Made by a program: the position numbers and the translations under genes
DNA from: Gammaproteobacteria bacterium
GTDB lineage: Bacteria; Pseudomonadota; Gammaproteobacteria; Xanthomonadales; SZUA-36
Assembly: GCA_024277815.1 (NCBI GenBank)
Contig: JAJRUM010000019.1
Location: 1-64,000 of the forward strand
Direction of reading: 5' to 3'
Length of the DNA stretch: 64,000 nucleotides
Notes under the pieces: model-generated
The model's database searches: none
What the model was told of the DNA's origin: nothing
What the model saw: only the letters and a program-made list of their open reading frames with translations
Shown here: in pieces, positions 26,415-36,537 of the stretch
How positions within the stretch are numbered: the first letter of the stretch is position 1
Layout of the letters: every line of letters begins with the position of its first letter

Positions 26415-26899
26415 GGTCTTACCTCAGCGAGTTGCTCACGCAACTCTTTTCTTGCCCGGTGCAGATAAACCTTTACCTGTGCCAGGCTTAATTCAAGCAT
26501 TCCTGCTACTTCTTCGTAGCTGTGCTGGTGTATATCACGCAACACCACCAGTGAACGGTAGGGCTCCCTGAGCCCCTCAATAGCACGTTGCAACCATCCG
26601 CCCAGCTCGTTGTCTGCCAGGCCCTGCATCGGCCCGCTAACCTCACCCGCCATATGGGCCTCATTAAACTCGACGTTCTCCCGCCTGCGCCGCAGGCGAT
26701 CCAGGCAGCCATTGCGCGTGACTTTCATTAACCAGGGCTTTATCTTTTGCGGATCAATGTTGTCCTGGTTGTGCCACAACTTCACGAAAGCATCCTGGGT
26801 GGCGTCCTCAGCCTCCTGCGCATCTTTCAGCAAGTAACGCGCCAGCGTCCAGGCCTGATCCTGGTAGTCCTTTACCCACTGACGGTATCTTCTGCTCAT
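26411..26899 (-). CDS. ECF-type RNA polymerase sigma factor
   Basis: A 162-residue sigma factor with only regions 2 and 4. Region 2: YLLKDAQEAEDATQDAFVKLWHN and the DNA-melting part PWLMKVTRNGCLDRLRRR. Region 4: LREPYRSLVVLRDIHQHSYEEVAGMLELSLAQVKVYLHRARKELRE, a full helix-turn-helix. It heads a four-gene operon with the anti-sigma frame and two DUF4252 genes, linked by ATGA overlaps. Because the anti-sigma frame is interrupted, this sigma factor may be poorly controlled in this strain. Confidence 0.92.
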   Translation of the reverse strand: MSRRYRQWVKDYQDQAWTLARYLLKDAQEAEDATQDAFVKLWHNQDNIDPQKIKPWLMKVTRNGCLDRLRRRRENVEFNEAHMAGEVSGPMQGLADNELGGWLQRAIEGLREPYRSLVVLRDIHQHSYEEVAGMLELSLAQVKVYLHRARKELREQLAEVRP

Positions 26900-26909
26900 G
26901 ACACCAGAA

Positions 26910-26937
26910 TAAACGCAGCAGGTAAGAAATGGTTACA
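26910..26937 (-). promoter_or_regulatory. Possible autoregulated ECF promoter
   Basis: Read leftward, TGTAAC (26937-26932) and CGTTTA (26915-26910) are 16 bases apart, which resembles ECF promoters with an AAC-type -35 and a CGT-type -10. The start would fall only a few bases before the sigma ATG, leaving almost no leader, so the call is weak. Confidence 0.25.
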
Positions 26938-26995
26938 GTCCGGGCCAAAATATTTTCCCCGACGGCTCGCCGGACTTGCTAGGCTGTATCCACTA

Positions 26996-27346
26996 ATGAA
27001 AACCCCCAAGCAAAAGTTCCGCCTGTATGAAGACCTTCTGCAGGCACAAAAGCAGGCCTTTCTCGAAGCTGACATAACGGGTGGTGAGGCTCAGCAGGTC
27101 GTTGAACTCGATCAGGCCCGTGTCGGCCGTCTTTCCCGCATGGACGCTTTGCAGGCACAGGCAATGTCACTGGCAACCGGACGGCGGCGACTACAGCACT
27201 TGCAGAAAATCGATGCGGCCCTGGGGCGCATAAAGGAAGGGGATTTTGGTGATTGTCTTGGCTGCGGTGAACCCGTCAACCCCAAGCGCCTGGCAGCAGA
27301 TCCAACCGTCACTTTATGTATAAGTTGCGCACAGGCACTTGAATAA
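26996..27346 (+). CDS. DksA/TraR-family zinc-finger protein
   Basis: A 116-residue protein with a C-terminal four-cysteine finger of the DksA/TraR type (GDFGDCLGCGEPVNPKRLAADPTVTLCISCAQ; CxxC-17-CxxC). The N-terminal part is helical (KFRLYEDLLQAQKQAFLEAD...). True DksA binds the RNA polymerase secondary channel with ppGpp, but this protein is shorter and lacks an obvious DxxDxA coiled-coil tip, so it is a DksA-like protein of uncertain role. The track extends the ORF upstream into the sigma gene; ATG 26996 is the sensible start. It is divergent from the ECF operon. Confidence 0.82.
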   Translation: MKTPKQKFRLYEDLLQAQKQAFLEADITGGEAQQVVELDQARVGRLSRMDALQAQAMSLATGRRRLQHLQKIDAALGRIKEGDFGDCLGCGEPVNPKRLAADPTVTLCISCAQALE

Positions 27347-27388
27347 CGCCTGTATTTGACCAATCCGCCTAAAAACCCCGCTGTTACT

Positions 27389-27417
27389 CTTGAAATACCG
27401 GCCCCATATCCCCAACT
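27389..27417 (+). promoter_or_regulatory. Heat-shock (sigma-32) promoter of groESL
   Basis: CTTGAAA (27389-27395), 14 bases, then CCCCAACT (27410-27417). This matches the sigma-32 pattern CTTGAAA - 13 to 15 - CCCCATnT with small deviations in the -10, and lies ~120 bases before groES, as expected for gammaproteobacterial groE operons. Confidence 0.65.
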
Positions 27418-27472
27418 CTGCAGGCAGACTGAGGAATACCTTCAAAACCGGTATCCACAGGTATTAAACAGC

Positions 27473-27495
27473 CCGCAGCGGTTTAGCCGTTGCGG
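27473..27495 (+). other. Stem-loop in the groES 5' leader
   Basis: CCGCAGCGG - TTTAG - CCGTTGCGG forms a 9-bp stem (one G-U pair) with a 5-base loop, inside the leader between the heat-shock promoter and groES. There is no T-run, so it is not a terminator. It may stabilise the mRNA. Confidence 0.5.
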
Positions 27496-27537
27496 CATGT
27501 TATTCATTTATTTTAACTAACAACCAGGGAGAACCCG

Positions 27538-27828
27538 ATGAAACTTCGTCCTTTACACGATCGAGTGATTGTGAAACGAATGGAAGAAGAACGTATGTCC
27601 GCTGGCGGCATCGTTATTCCAGATTCAGCTACAGAAAAGCCGGTCCGCGGTGAGGTGTTGGCGGTAGGTAACGGCAAAATTCTCGAAAGCGGTGACAAGC
27701 GCGCGCTGGACATCAGCGTTGGTGACACCGTCCTGTTTGGTAAGTATTCAGGAACTGAGGTCAAAGTAGATGGCGAGGAACTGCTCGTCATGCGCGAAGA
27801 AGACATCATGGCGGTTATCGAAGACTGA
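27538..27828 (+). CDS. groES: Co-chaperonin GroES
   Basis: The 96-residue lid of the GroEL folding chamber. The sequence is canonical: [31 protein letters not shown] (with the mobile loop), [53 protein letters not shown] sits seven bases before the ATG. groEL follows after 51 bases. Confidence 0.98.
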   Translation: MKLRPLHDRVIVKRMEEERMSAGGIVIPDSATEKPVRGEVLAVGNGKILESGDKRALDISVGDTVLFGKYSGTEVKVDGEELLVMREEDIMAVIED

Positions 27829-27876
27829 TAGTACCTGAAATACGATTTGAACGAATTTAACGAATTGAGGATTTAA

Positions 27877-29535
<1,659 letters not shown>

Positions 29536-29574
29536 TTCAGCCGTTCTGCTTTCCCTGCCCGGTTCACCCGGCAC

Positions 29575-29602
29575 AAAAAACCCCGCTCCGGCGGGGTTTT
29601 TT
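29575..29602. terminator. Bidirectional terminator between groEL and the kdgK operon
   Basis: AAAAAA-CCCCGC-TCCG-GCGGGG-TTTTTT is a perfect 6-bp GC stem, extended by A:T pairing, with a T-run on either strand. It can end both the groESL transcript and the leftward aco-dhaKL-eda-kdgK transcript. Confidence 0.9.
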
Positions 29603-29630
29603 ATGCCGGGTCGAAATGACCTTTCTACAT

Positions 29631-29837
29631 TCAGTTTCGCAGGATAAAAGGCAGCAGCACCAGTACGGCACCAATAATCAGGAGCAGGATTACGTTTGAT
29701 ACGAAATAAGGAAACAGAAACAGGCTGACCGCCACCAGCAACAACATGACTGATTTTTGTCGCTTGGCATAGCTAAAATAACCAAGACCGATAATGCCGA
29801 ATACCAGTCCTAAAATAAACTGTGTCGGGTTCTCCAC
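29631..29837 (-). CDS. Small conserved two- to three-TM membrane protein
   Basis: A 68-residue hydrophobic protein (MENPTQFILGLVFGIIGLGYFSYAKRQKSVMLLLVAVSLFLFPYFVSNVILLLIIGAVLVLLPFILRN) with three hydrophobic segments and one short basic loop (YAKRQK). The pattern resembles a small membrane protein family common in gammaproteobacteria, but I cannot assign a function. The start is GTG 29837, which shares one base with the kdgK stop (TAGTG), so it is the last gene of that operon. Confidence 0.75.
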   Translation of the reverse strand: MENPTQFILGLVFGIIGLGYFSYAKRQKSVMLLLVAVSLFLFPYFVSNVILLLIIGAVLVLLPFILRN

Positions 29838-30865
29838 TAGCGCTGCACGCGGCCCGACCCATCACCCGCCAGCAACCGCTCTACCTCGGCCACCGATATC
29901 AGGTTGAAGTCACCGGCAATAGAGTGCTTGAGGCAACTGGCTGCCACAGCGAACTCCAGCGATTGTTGGGGGTCATCACGGGTATTTAGTGCATAGATCA
30001 GTGCCGAGGCAAAACTGTCTCCGCCACCCACACGATCCACAATGTCTGTGATTTCATAGCTGCGGGACACCCTGAACCCGTCCCTGTCCCGCAAACAGGC
30101 AGACCAGCCATTGCAGTCCGCGCTTTCAGACTTGCGCAGCGTAATCGCCACCAGGGACAACCCGGGGTAAAGACTCATGACTTCCTCGCTCAGCGCCGCA
30201 TACCTGGCGCTGTCCAGCGCACCGTGCGATGTATCGAGATCTACACCGATACCGAGAGACTTCTGACAGTCCTCCTCGTTCGCAATACCAACATCAACAT
30301 AACTGACCAACTCCTGCATGACTTCCGGTGCTGATTTTCCATAGTTCCAAAGCTTGCCGCGATAATTGAAGTCACAGGAAACGGTAAGCCCCTGATTCTT
30401 TGCCACTTTAAGCGCCTCAAGACTCAAGTCTGCGGCTGACTGGCTGAGGGCGGGTGTTATGCCGGTGATATGAAACCACTTTGAGCCAGCAAAAATCTCC
30501 TGCCAGTCGAAATCACCAGGCTGCGCCTCAGCTATTGACGAGTGTTCACGGTCGTAAACTACTTTGGATGGGCGCTGGTTGGCCCCGGCCTCCAGAAAAT
30601 AGATACCCAGCCGCCTGCCGGTGCGCCGAATCATACCGGTATCCACACCGAACTTGCGCAGCTCCCTGATCGCAGCCTCCCCAACATCGTTGGAAGGAAT
30701 GGCAGATACAAAGCCGGAGTCCAGGCCATAATTTGCCAAGGCCACTGCGACATTGGCCTCACCGCCACCAAAAGTTGCTTCGAATCCCGGTGACTGAAAC
30801 AAACGCTCATGCCCGCCTGGCTTCAACCGCAGCATGATCTCTCCAAATGAAACAAACTCAGCCAT
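29837..30865 (-). CDS. kdgK: 2-keto-3-deoxygluconate kinase
   Basis: A 342-residue PfkB-family sugar kinase that would phosphorylate KDG, the end product of the uronate pathways encoded in this window, to KDPG. N-terminal [11 protein letters not shown] and [16 protein letters not shown], and the C-terminal anion-hole/catalytic motif [17 protein letters not shown] (catalytic Asp of GGGD), are intact. It starts five bases after eda, in the same operon, so KdgK and Eda act in sequence. Other ketose kinases of the family are possible, but the context favours KDG. Confidence 0.9.
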   Translation of the reverse strand: MAEFVSFGEIMLRLKPGGHERLFQSPGFEATFGGGEANVAVALANYGLDSGFVSAIPSNDVGEAAIRELRKFGVDTGMIRRTGRRLGIYFLEAGANQRPSKVVYDREHSSIAEAQPGDFDWQEIFAGSKWFHITGITPALSQSAADLSLEALKVAKNQGLTVSCDFNYRGKLWNYGKSAPEVMQELVSYVDVGIANEEDCQKSLGIGVDLDTSHGALDSARYAALSEEVMSLYPGLSLVAITLRKSESADCNGWSACLRDRDGFRVSRSYEITDIVDRVGGGDSFASALIYALNTRDDPQQSLEFAVAASCLKHSIAGDFNLISVAEVERLLAGDGSGRVQR

Positions 30866-30870
30866 ACTCT

Positions 30871-31509
30871 TTATCCCCGACTGGCAGCGGCAACAGATAC
30901 CGCTTCAGCTGCCAGTTTTGTGATGGTATCGAAATCCCCTGACTCCAGCGCAGCTTTGGGGGTTAGCCAGCTACCACCGCAGGCAAGCACGGCAGGCAGC
31001 CTGAGGTATTCGCCAAGATTGTCTGCCGAAATACCTCCGGTGGGCATGAATCGCACCCCGCCAAAAACCGAGCTTAGCGTCTTTATCATGGCCGCACCGC
31101 CAGACAGCTCGGCAGGAAAGAACTTCAGTACCCGCAAACCCATATTCCAGGCCTGCTGGACCTCGGTCGCTGATGCGACACCGGGAAAAACCGGCAGCGC
31201 GTGCTCCCTGGCAACATCAACAACCTCCCGCTGCAAACCAGGTGACACAACAAACTTCGCACCTGCCGCTATCGCCTCGCTGGCCTGGCCTGCACTCAGG
31301 ACTGTACCAACACCAACGATGGCTTCAGGTACTGCGCTGGCAGCTGCAACCATACAGCTCAGTGCCTGAGGCGTGCGCAATACAAACTCAACAACAGAGA
31401 GGCCACCGGCTGCCAATGCTCGCGTGGTCTGAATGGCAACCGCTGGGTCATCAGACTGCACAATAGGAATGACCGCTGTCTGCTCTAGCTGTTGTTCGAT
31501 TCTGTTCAT
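30871..31509 (-). CDS. eda: KDPG aldolase
   Basis: A class I aldolase splitting KDPG into pyruvate and glyceraldehyde-3-phosphate, the final step of uronate breakdown. At 212 residues it has the usual size. The substrate and Schiff-base region are present: [36 protein letters not shown] and [11 protein letters not shown] (Schiff-base lysine). The track begins at an upstream in-frame ATG that overlaps dhaKL; ATG 31509 ([17 protein letters not shown]) gives the family N-terminus and has AGGCG upstream. Confidence 0.93.
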   Translation of the reverse strand: MNRIEQQLEQTAVIPIVQSDDPAVAIQTTRALAAGGLSVVEFVLRTPQALSCMVAAASAVPEAIVGVGTVLSAGQASEAIAAGAKFVVSPGLQREVVDVAREHALPVFPGVASATEVQQAWNMGLRVLKFFPAELSGGAAMIKTLSSVFGGVRFMPTGGISADNLGEYLRLPAVLACGGSWLTPKAALESGDFDTITKLAAEAVSVAAASRG

Positions 31510-31528
31510 TACGCCTATAGACCGGCTG

Positions 31529-33175
31529 TCAGGAGTTGTTCGCCGCCGCTGCGAACGCACGCGCTATCGCCTCGGCACCTGGATCCACCACACCGTTGAG
31601 GCTTGCACCCGGCACGTAGGCGGCCCGCCCGGCTTTAGCCCGGGTCATATCTGCCGTTCCATCTGCCCCCTCGCGAGCTGCTTTGGCTGCTTCAGCCAGT
31701 GAACTGCCAGCCTGCAGCGCCTCAAGTCCGGGCAATAGTGCGTCCAGCATCGTACGGTCTCCCTGCTTCGCACCACCATAGAACATCATTCGCTGCGCAC
31801 CGCTCATCAGTGCCGAGGGCCAACTCGCAGCCTGCTCTTTGGCTTCGCCCGCAGCCGCAAAGAGTATTGCCATCAGGGCACCACTCGAGCCACCCATGTG
31901 GCGGGCCAGCAGATCGCTGAGCGCAAAACATAAACTGGCATCCGTAGCATAAGGCAGTTGCTCAAGAGCGTCCTTTATATAACGCGCGGCATTGCCAAAA
32001 GTCGTACCGGTATCGCCGTCACCAATCAGGGCATCCAGTTGGTTCAAGTCTTCAGCAGCAGCCAACAGCGTATTGCAGACCGTCAACACGGTAGCCTTGA
32101 TAGCCTTATTCTCTGAAGGCTCGAAGCCGGGCCTGTCCTCCGCTGGTGAGGCCACCACAGACACGCTGGCGGTGCCGTGCAATTCCCGGGCGCCGGGCCA
32201 ACTGGCTACGGTCACATCAGCAAATAAAGCCTCCTTGTCGCCTGGAGCCAGTTGCAGCAGTGAGATTGAAAAGCCATTCATGTCCAGCGAGGTCATCAGG
32301 TGGGCCGGGCCAATGACCAAACCCACCTTTTCCGACAGCGTTGTCTGCAGAAATGAATGCGCGAGTACTTGCATTTCAATAGGTGGTACAGATCCCAGGT
32401 TATTGAGAATCAGTGCGTAGTGATCATGGTCATCACCGATGGCCTTTTCAATTTCATTACACGCTGTCTGCATCAGGCTTGCTGCCGCTGCGAACGTGAT
32501 TTTTGCCACACCCGGCTCACCGTGAATTCCCAGGCCCAACTCCGCCTCCGTTGCAGCCAGATAGTCCTGCCGCTGATTGCCGGGCACCGTACAGGTATCC
32601 AGCGACAGGCCAATAGAAAAAATTCTGCGGGTCAGTTCATTGGCAGCCTGTGCCAGTTGTTGCAATGAAGCGCCTTGCTCCGCCAGGAAGCCAATAATTT
32701 TATGCACAAACAGTGTTCCGGCGACCCCCCGTGGCTGATGCGCACCCGGAATTGCCACATCATCTGCAACGATCACCATTTCAACTTTGTAGCCCATTGC
32801 TTTGGCACGTTCTGCCGCCAGCCCGAAATTCAGCCGGTCACCGGTATAGTTCTTGACGATCAAAAGACAACCCGCATCACCGGTAACCGCGAGAATGGCC
32901 GCCAGGACGGCTTCCACACTGGGGGATGCAAAAATTTCGCCGCAAACGGCTGCCGTCAACATACCCTGGCCGACAAAACCAGCATGTGCCGGTTCATGCC
33001 CGGAACCACCGCCGGAAATAATGGTAACGCGGGATTTATCCCAGTCTGTACGGACAATGACCTTGGTGTGTGGATAGGCATCAAGCCGTGCCAGGAATGC
33101 ATTGGGTGTTGTTGCCAGGAACCCGTCCAGTGCCTCGGTAACAATATCGCTTTTTGAATTGATGAAACGCTTCAT
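31529..33175 (-). CDS. ATP-dependent dihydroxyacetone kinase, DhaK-DhaL fusion
   Basis: A 548-residue single-chain kinase. The N-terminal DhaK half (~1-325) has GGGSGHEPAHAGFVG and GLGIHGEPG with the histidine that covalently binds the ketose. The C-terminal DhaL half (~345-548) has the Mg-ATP motif IGDGDTGTTFGNAARYI and MGGSSGALMAILF. It would phosphorylate dihydroxyacetone or glyceraldehyde with ATP; related enzymes act on other short ketoses. Placement between acoC and eda suggests a triose released by a pathway in this operon. The single-chain form needs no PTS partner. Confidence 0.9.
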   Translation of the reverse strand: MKRFINSKSDIVTEALDGFLATTPNAFLARLDAYPHTKVIVRTDWDKSRVTIISGGGSGHEPAHAGFVGQGMLTAAVCGEIFASPSVEAVLAAILAVTGDAGCLLIVKNYTGDRLNFGLAAERAKAMGYKVEMVIVADDVAIPGAHQPRGVAGTLFVHKIIGFLAEQGASLQQLAQAANELTRRIFSIGLSLDTCTVPGNQRQDYLAATEAELGLGIHGEPGVAKITFAAAASLMQTACNEIEKAIGDDHDHYALILNNLGSVPPIEMQVLAHSFLQTTLSEKVGLVIGPAHLMTSLDMNGFSISLLQLAPGDKEALFADVTVASWPGARELHGTASVSVVASPAEDRPGFEPSENKAIKATVLTVCNTLLAAAEDLNQLDALIGDGDTGTTFGNAARYIKDALEQLPYATDASLCFALSDLLARHMGGSSGALMAILFAAAGEAKEQAASWPSALMSGAQRMMFYGGAKQGDRTMLDALLPGLEALQAGSSLAEAAKAAREGADGTADMTRAKAGRAAYVPGASLNGVVDPGAEAIARAFAAAANNS

Positions 33176-33210
33176 ATATCCATCCGACCATGATTGTGGG
33201 CTTTTGCAGG

Positions 33211-34344
33211 CTAGTGGCTGGTGTCCAGGAACGCCCTGATCAGCGTGTTTAGCTGCCCGGCAGCTTCAATGTGACCCATATGCCCTGCCTGGTCAATAAT
33301 TTGCACCTCAACGTTGGCGGGCAAGCTGTCAGTCTGCGCCACGTCTGCTACCTGGTCCTGGCCACCCCATACAACCAGCACTGGAACCCTGAGCAGCGTC
33401 AGCTTATCTGCTGGCCGGGCACCTTCCTCAGCATATATAGAGGCTTGTGCCAACTTGCTCAGGGCGGCATCGGTACCTTCAATGCGCTTGGCACGAAGCA
33501 ACCCCTCAAGCATGTCGCGGGTAACGTATTTCGGGTCAGAGAAAAGCCGCTGTATGTAGGGCTTGAGGCGGGCTCGCCGGTTGGCTGCAATAAACCCCTC
33601 GATATACTCCCTGTCCACTGCGGTTCCCGCTCCGACACCACTGAGGAGTACCAGCGACGCCACCTGTTCCGGTTGCTGCAGTGCGATTTCAACAGCAACA
33701 GCCGCGCCCAGCGAATGCCCGACCAGGTGCACCCTGGGCTCGGCCAGTGCAGACATCAGTCCCGCAACCACTTCTGCCAGGCCGCCCAGCGAGCCATTGC
33801 CAACCTGTCGCGATGACTCTCCGTGGGCAGGAAGGTCCACGGTATAGACCGGATATTGCTCAGTAAGTGCTGTTACGTTGAACATCCAGCCATTCTGGTC
33901 GCCGCCGAAACCATGGATAAAGACGATCGGCAGCTTGTCACTGTCCTGCCGGGACGGGTACTTCCGGTAGGCAATGGAAATATCATTGATGACAATTTTC
34001 TCCGCTGCCTGATCTGCTTCACTGCCAGCATCCTCAACGACAAAATGTGAGCGAAATGTCTCAACAAACGCATCGACCGCTACCGGGTCTTCAGTGCCTT
34101 GTGTGATCACACCCAGTAAACCACCCACAGGCAGCTCATCGCCTGGTTGTGCTACCTGCCGGGACAACACCCCATCTGCAGGCGCTTCCATCGCCACAAC
34201 CGCCTTATCTGTCTCTATATCCAGTATCTCATCGCCTTTCCTGACCCTGACACCGGCCTCCACCAACCACTCGACGACCTTGCCCGAAGACATTGCCATA
34301 CCCCATTTGGGCATCGTAAGCGCTATGGTTTGTTTGTCACTCAT
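33211..34344 (-). CDS. acoC: Acetoin-dehydrogenase-type E2: lipoyl domain fused to alpha/beta hydrolase
   Basis: A 377-residue protein. Residues ~5-82 form a lipoyl domain (lipoyl lysine in DIETDKAVVAMEAP). Residues ~115-377 form an alpha/beta hydrolase with nucleophile GHSLGA, acid WGGQDQVAD and His GHMGHIE. This is the AcoC layout of acetoin dehydrogenases, in which the usual acyltransferase core is replaced. It follows the E1 beta gene after 19 bases. No E3 (lipoamide dehydrogenase) gene is in the window, so one must be shared. Confidence 0.86.
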   Translation of the reverse strand: MSDKQTIALTMPKWGMAMSSGKVVEWLVEAGVRVRKGDEILDIETDKAVVAMEAPADGVLSRQVAQPGDELPVGGLLGVITQGTEDPVAVDAFVETFRSHFVVEDAGSEADQAAEKIVINDISIAYRKYPSRQDSDKLPIVFIHGFGGDQNGWMFNVTALTEQYPVYTVDLPAHGESSRQVGNGSLGGLAEVVAGLMSALAEPRVHLVGHSLGAAVAVEIALQQPEQVASLVLLSGVGAGTAVDREYIEGFIAANRRARLKPYIQRLFSDPKYVTRDMLEGLLRAKRIEGTDAALSKLAQASIYAEEGARPADKLTLLRVPVLVVWGGQDQVADVAQTDSLPANVEVQIIDQAGHMGHIEAAGQLNTLIRAFLDTSH

Positions 34345-34363
34345 ATGTCAAACCAGCCGGTTC

Positions 34364-35371
34364 CTAGCTTTGCATGACTTTGTTGACCGCAGCGATGACC
34401 TGCCGGGAATCAGGAATATACAGGCTCTCCAGATTGGGGGCAGCAGGAATGGGTACGAACGGCGGCGTGACCTTCCCGATGGGCGCCTTTAACGAGGCAA
34501 AGGCCTCTTCTGCAACAATGGATGAAATCTCTGACGCCATGCCAAAACGTGGGCCTGACTCATCAACGATCACCAGCCGACCGGTTTCTTCAACACTTTC
34601 CAGAATACTCTCAGTATCCAGCGGTGAACTGGTGCGAGGGTCAATAATATCGCACTCAATTCCCTGTTTGGACAGCTCGTCTGCCGCTTCAGACGCGATA
34701 TGCACCATGCGTGAAAATGCCACGATGGTGACATCCCCGCCTGAACGTACGAAATTGGCTTCACCCAGTGGTATCTCGTAGGACTCATCCGGAACTTCTT
34801 CACTCATTTCATAGAGCATTTTGTGCTCACAGAATATGACCGGGTCGTCATCACGAATGGCGGCAATCAATAGCCCCTTGGCATCATACGGCCCGGAAGG
34901 GATCACAACCTTCAAGCCGGCAAAATAGCTGAAAATAGGATAAAAACTCTGTGAGTGTTGGGAAGAAATCCCCAGGCCGGCGCCCATCATGGTGCGAATA
35001 GTCAGCGGGATTTTATCCTGGCCACCATACATATAACGGTATTTTGCTGCCTGGTTCACAATCTGATCGAAGCAGACGCCAGCAAAATCAATGAACATGA
35101 GATCCGCGACCGGACGCATTCCGGATGCAGCAGCACCAATGGCAGCGCCAATATATGCGGCTTCGCTGATGGGCGTGTCGAGCACACGGTCACTGCCAAA
35201 CTCACCAACCAGCCCCCGCGTAACACCCATTGGCCCCCCCCACGCATCATCCTGCCCGGCACTGCCGGTCCCGCCCGCGACGTCTTCTCCCATCAGGATA
35301 ACGGCCGGGTCGCGGCGCATTTCCTGCACCAGGGCTTCATTAATTGCCTGTTTATAGGTCTTGACGGACAT
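34364..35371 (-). CDS. acoB: Acetoin-dehydrogenase-type E1 component, beta subunit
   Basis: A 335-residue transketolase-like E1 beta subunit, with MGEDVAGGTG, FGSDRVLDTPISEAAYIGAAIGAAASGMRPVADLMFIDF and the C-terminal domain EEAFASLKAPIGKVTPPFVPIPAAPNLESLYIPD. It pairs with the alpha subunit encoded six bases upstream to form the TPP site. Sequence alone does not separate acetoin from other 2-oxo or alpha-ketol substrates; the adjacent AcoC-type E2 favours acetoin-like chemistry. Confidence 0.88.
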   Translation of the reverse strand: MSVKTYKQAINEALVQEMRRDPAVILMGEDVAGGTGSAGQDDAWGGPMGVTRGLVGEFGSDRVLDTPISEAAYIGAAIGAAASGMRPVADLMFIDFAGVCFDQIVNQAAKYRYMYGGQDKIPLTIRTMMGAGLGISSQHSQSFYPIFSYFAGLKVVIPSGPYDAKGLLIAAIRDDDPVIFCEHKMLYEMSEEVPDESYEIPLGEANFVRSGGDVTIVAFSRMVHIASEAADELSKQGIECDIIDPRTSSPLDTESILESVEETGRLVIVDESGPRFGMASEISSIVAEEAFASLKAPIGKVTPPFVPIPAAPNLESLYIPDSRQVIAAVNKVMQS

Positions 35372-35377
35372 GCCTAC

Positions 35378-36352
35378 TCAAACCTGGTATTCGCTGGCAT
35401 AAATGAACTGCATTAGCTCATCATCTGCAGGGTAGGGGGCTGACTGGGCCTCGGCATAAACCCGGTTGATCAGGTCAGCAACCTCGCTGTCAATACTGTC
35501 CAACTCGGTTTCCCCTATAAATTCCCCAGCGGTGACAACGTCTCTGAACAACTGCAGGCAGTCAGTCTCGCGACGACATGTTTCCACTTCCTGCTGCGGT
35601 CGATAAGTTTGCGCATCACCCTCGAAATGGCCAAAATAACGTAGTTGTTTCACCTCAACGAGGCTCGGGCCATCACCGCAGCGCGCCCTGGCTGCTGCAG
35701 CCTCAATAGCATCGCTCACCGCAAAAAAATCATGCCCGTCAACCTGCACACCCGGAATATCAAACGCTGCAGCGCGGGTGTACAAGTCCTTGCCCGCACT
35801 CGCATATTCCACAGTAGTTGCTTCGCCATAACCGTTATTTTCAATTGCAATAATCAACGGCAGCTTCCAGATTGAAGCAAGGTTAAGAGCTTCGGACACC
35901 ACGCCCTGGTTGATTGCACCATCGCCAACCAGGGCAACAGCGATGCCACCCGTTTTTTGGTTGCGGGCTGCAAGTGCGGCACCGCAACCCAGAGCTACAC
36001 CACTGCCTACTCCGCTGTTTGCACCCCACAGACCGGAACGGGGATCATGCAGGTGGGCGGAACCGCCCCGCCCTCTGCACAACCCGCCTTTGCGAAGGTA
36101 AATTTCCTTCGCCACCGCAAAAATATCTGCCCCTCGGGCAATGGCCGGGCCATGGGCCCGATGGGTGTTCAGCAAGACATCCTTATCTGTCAGGTTGGCA
36201 CATATACCCGCAGCGGATGCTTCCTGGCCGGCATATAAATGTACAAATCCGGGCACTCCACCGGTAGCAAATTCGACATGCATACGCTCTTCGAAGTCAC
36301 GCATCGTGCGCATGCTTCGATAAGCTGCCAGTAACTCATTTATACTTTGCAT
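35378..36352 (-). CDS. acoA: Acetoin-dehydrogenase-type E1 component, alpha subunit
   Basis: A 324-residue TPP-dependent E1 alpha subunit. The thiamine diphosphate motif GDGAINQGVVSEALNLASIWKLPLIIAIENN is complete, and HLYAGQEASAAGI and CRGRGGSAHLHDP are typical. The track ORF begins 22 codons upstream; ATG 36352 (MQSINELLAAYRSM) matches the family N-terminus and has AAGGCG before it. It is the first gene of the aco-dhaKL-eda-kdgK operon. Confidence 0.88.
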   Translation of the reverse strand: MQSINELLAAYRSMRTMRDFEERMHVEFATGGVPGFVHLYAGQEASAAGICANLTDKDVLLNTHRAHGPAIARGADIFAVAKEIYLRKGGLCRGRGGSAHLHDPRSGLWGANSGVGSGVALGCGAALAARNQKTGGIAVALVGDGAINQGVVSEALNLASIWKLPLIIAIENNGYGEATTVEYASAGKDLYTRAAAFDIPGVQVDGHDFFAVSDAIEAAAARARCGDGPSLVEVKQLRYFGHFEGDAQTYRPQQEVETCRRETDCLQLFRDVVTAGEFIGETELDSIDSEVADLINRVYAEAQSAPYPADDELMQFIYASEYQV

Positions 36353-36537
36353 TGTCGCCTTTGCCCGATGAGCCAATTCGTCTTCCGGCCATTCTGAAAA
36401 GCCGTCCCCCGGTACCACTCATCCCATTCGCCAACCGGCACACAGGCGCATTAATGCAGTACCCCGACTAGTAAACTAGCAGCAATCCCCAGCGGGGCAA
36501 TAGCGCAAATGGCGTATTTTGACCGTACGGTTGATAG

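Noticed and set aside
26747-27346. Long version of the DksA-like ORF beginning inside the sigma gene
   Set aside because: The first 83 codons are antisense to the sigma factor; the recognisable protein starts at ATG 26996.
33211-34344. acoC as a broken E2 gene because it lacks the acyltransferase core
   Set aside because: The lipoyl plus alpha/beta-hydrolase layout is the known AcoC form, so it is complete.
36468-36531. CTAGTAAACTAG, CCCCAGCGGGG and ACCGTACGGT repeats between acoA and the MFS gene
   Set aside because: Short palindromes without a T-run or second copies; too weak to call an operator or terminator.
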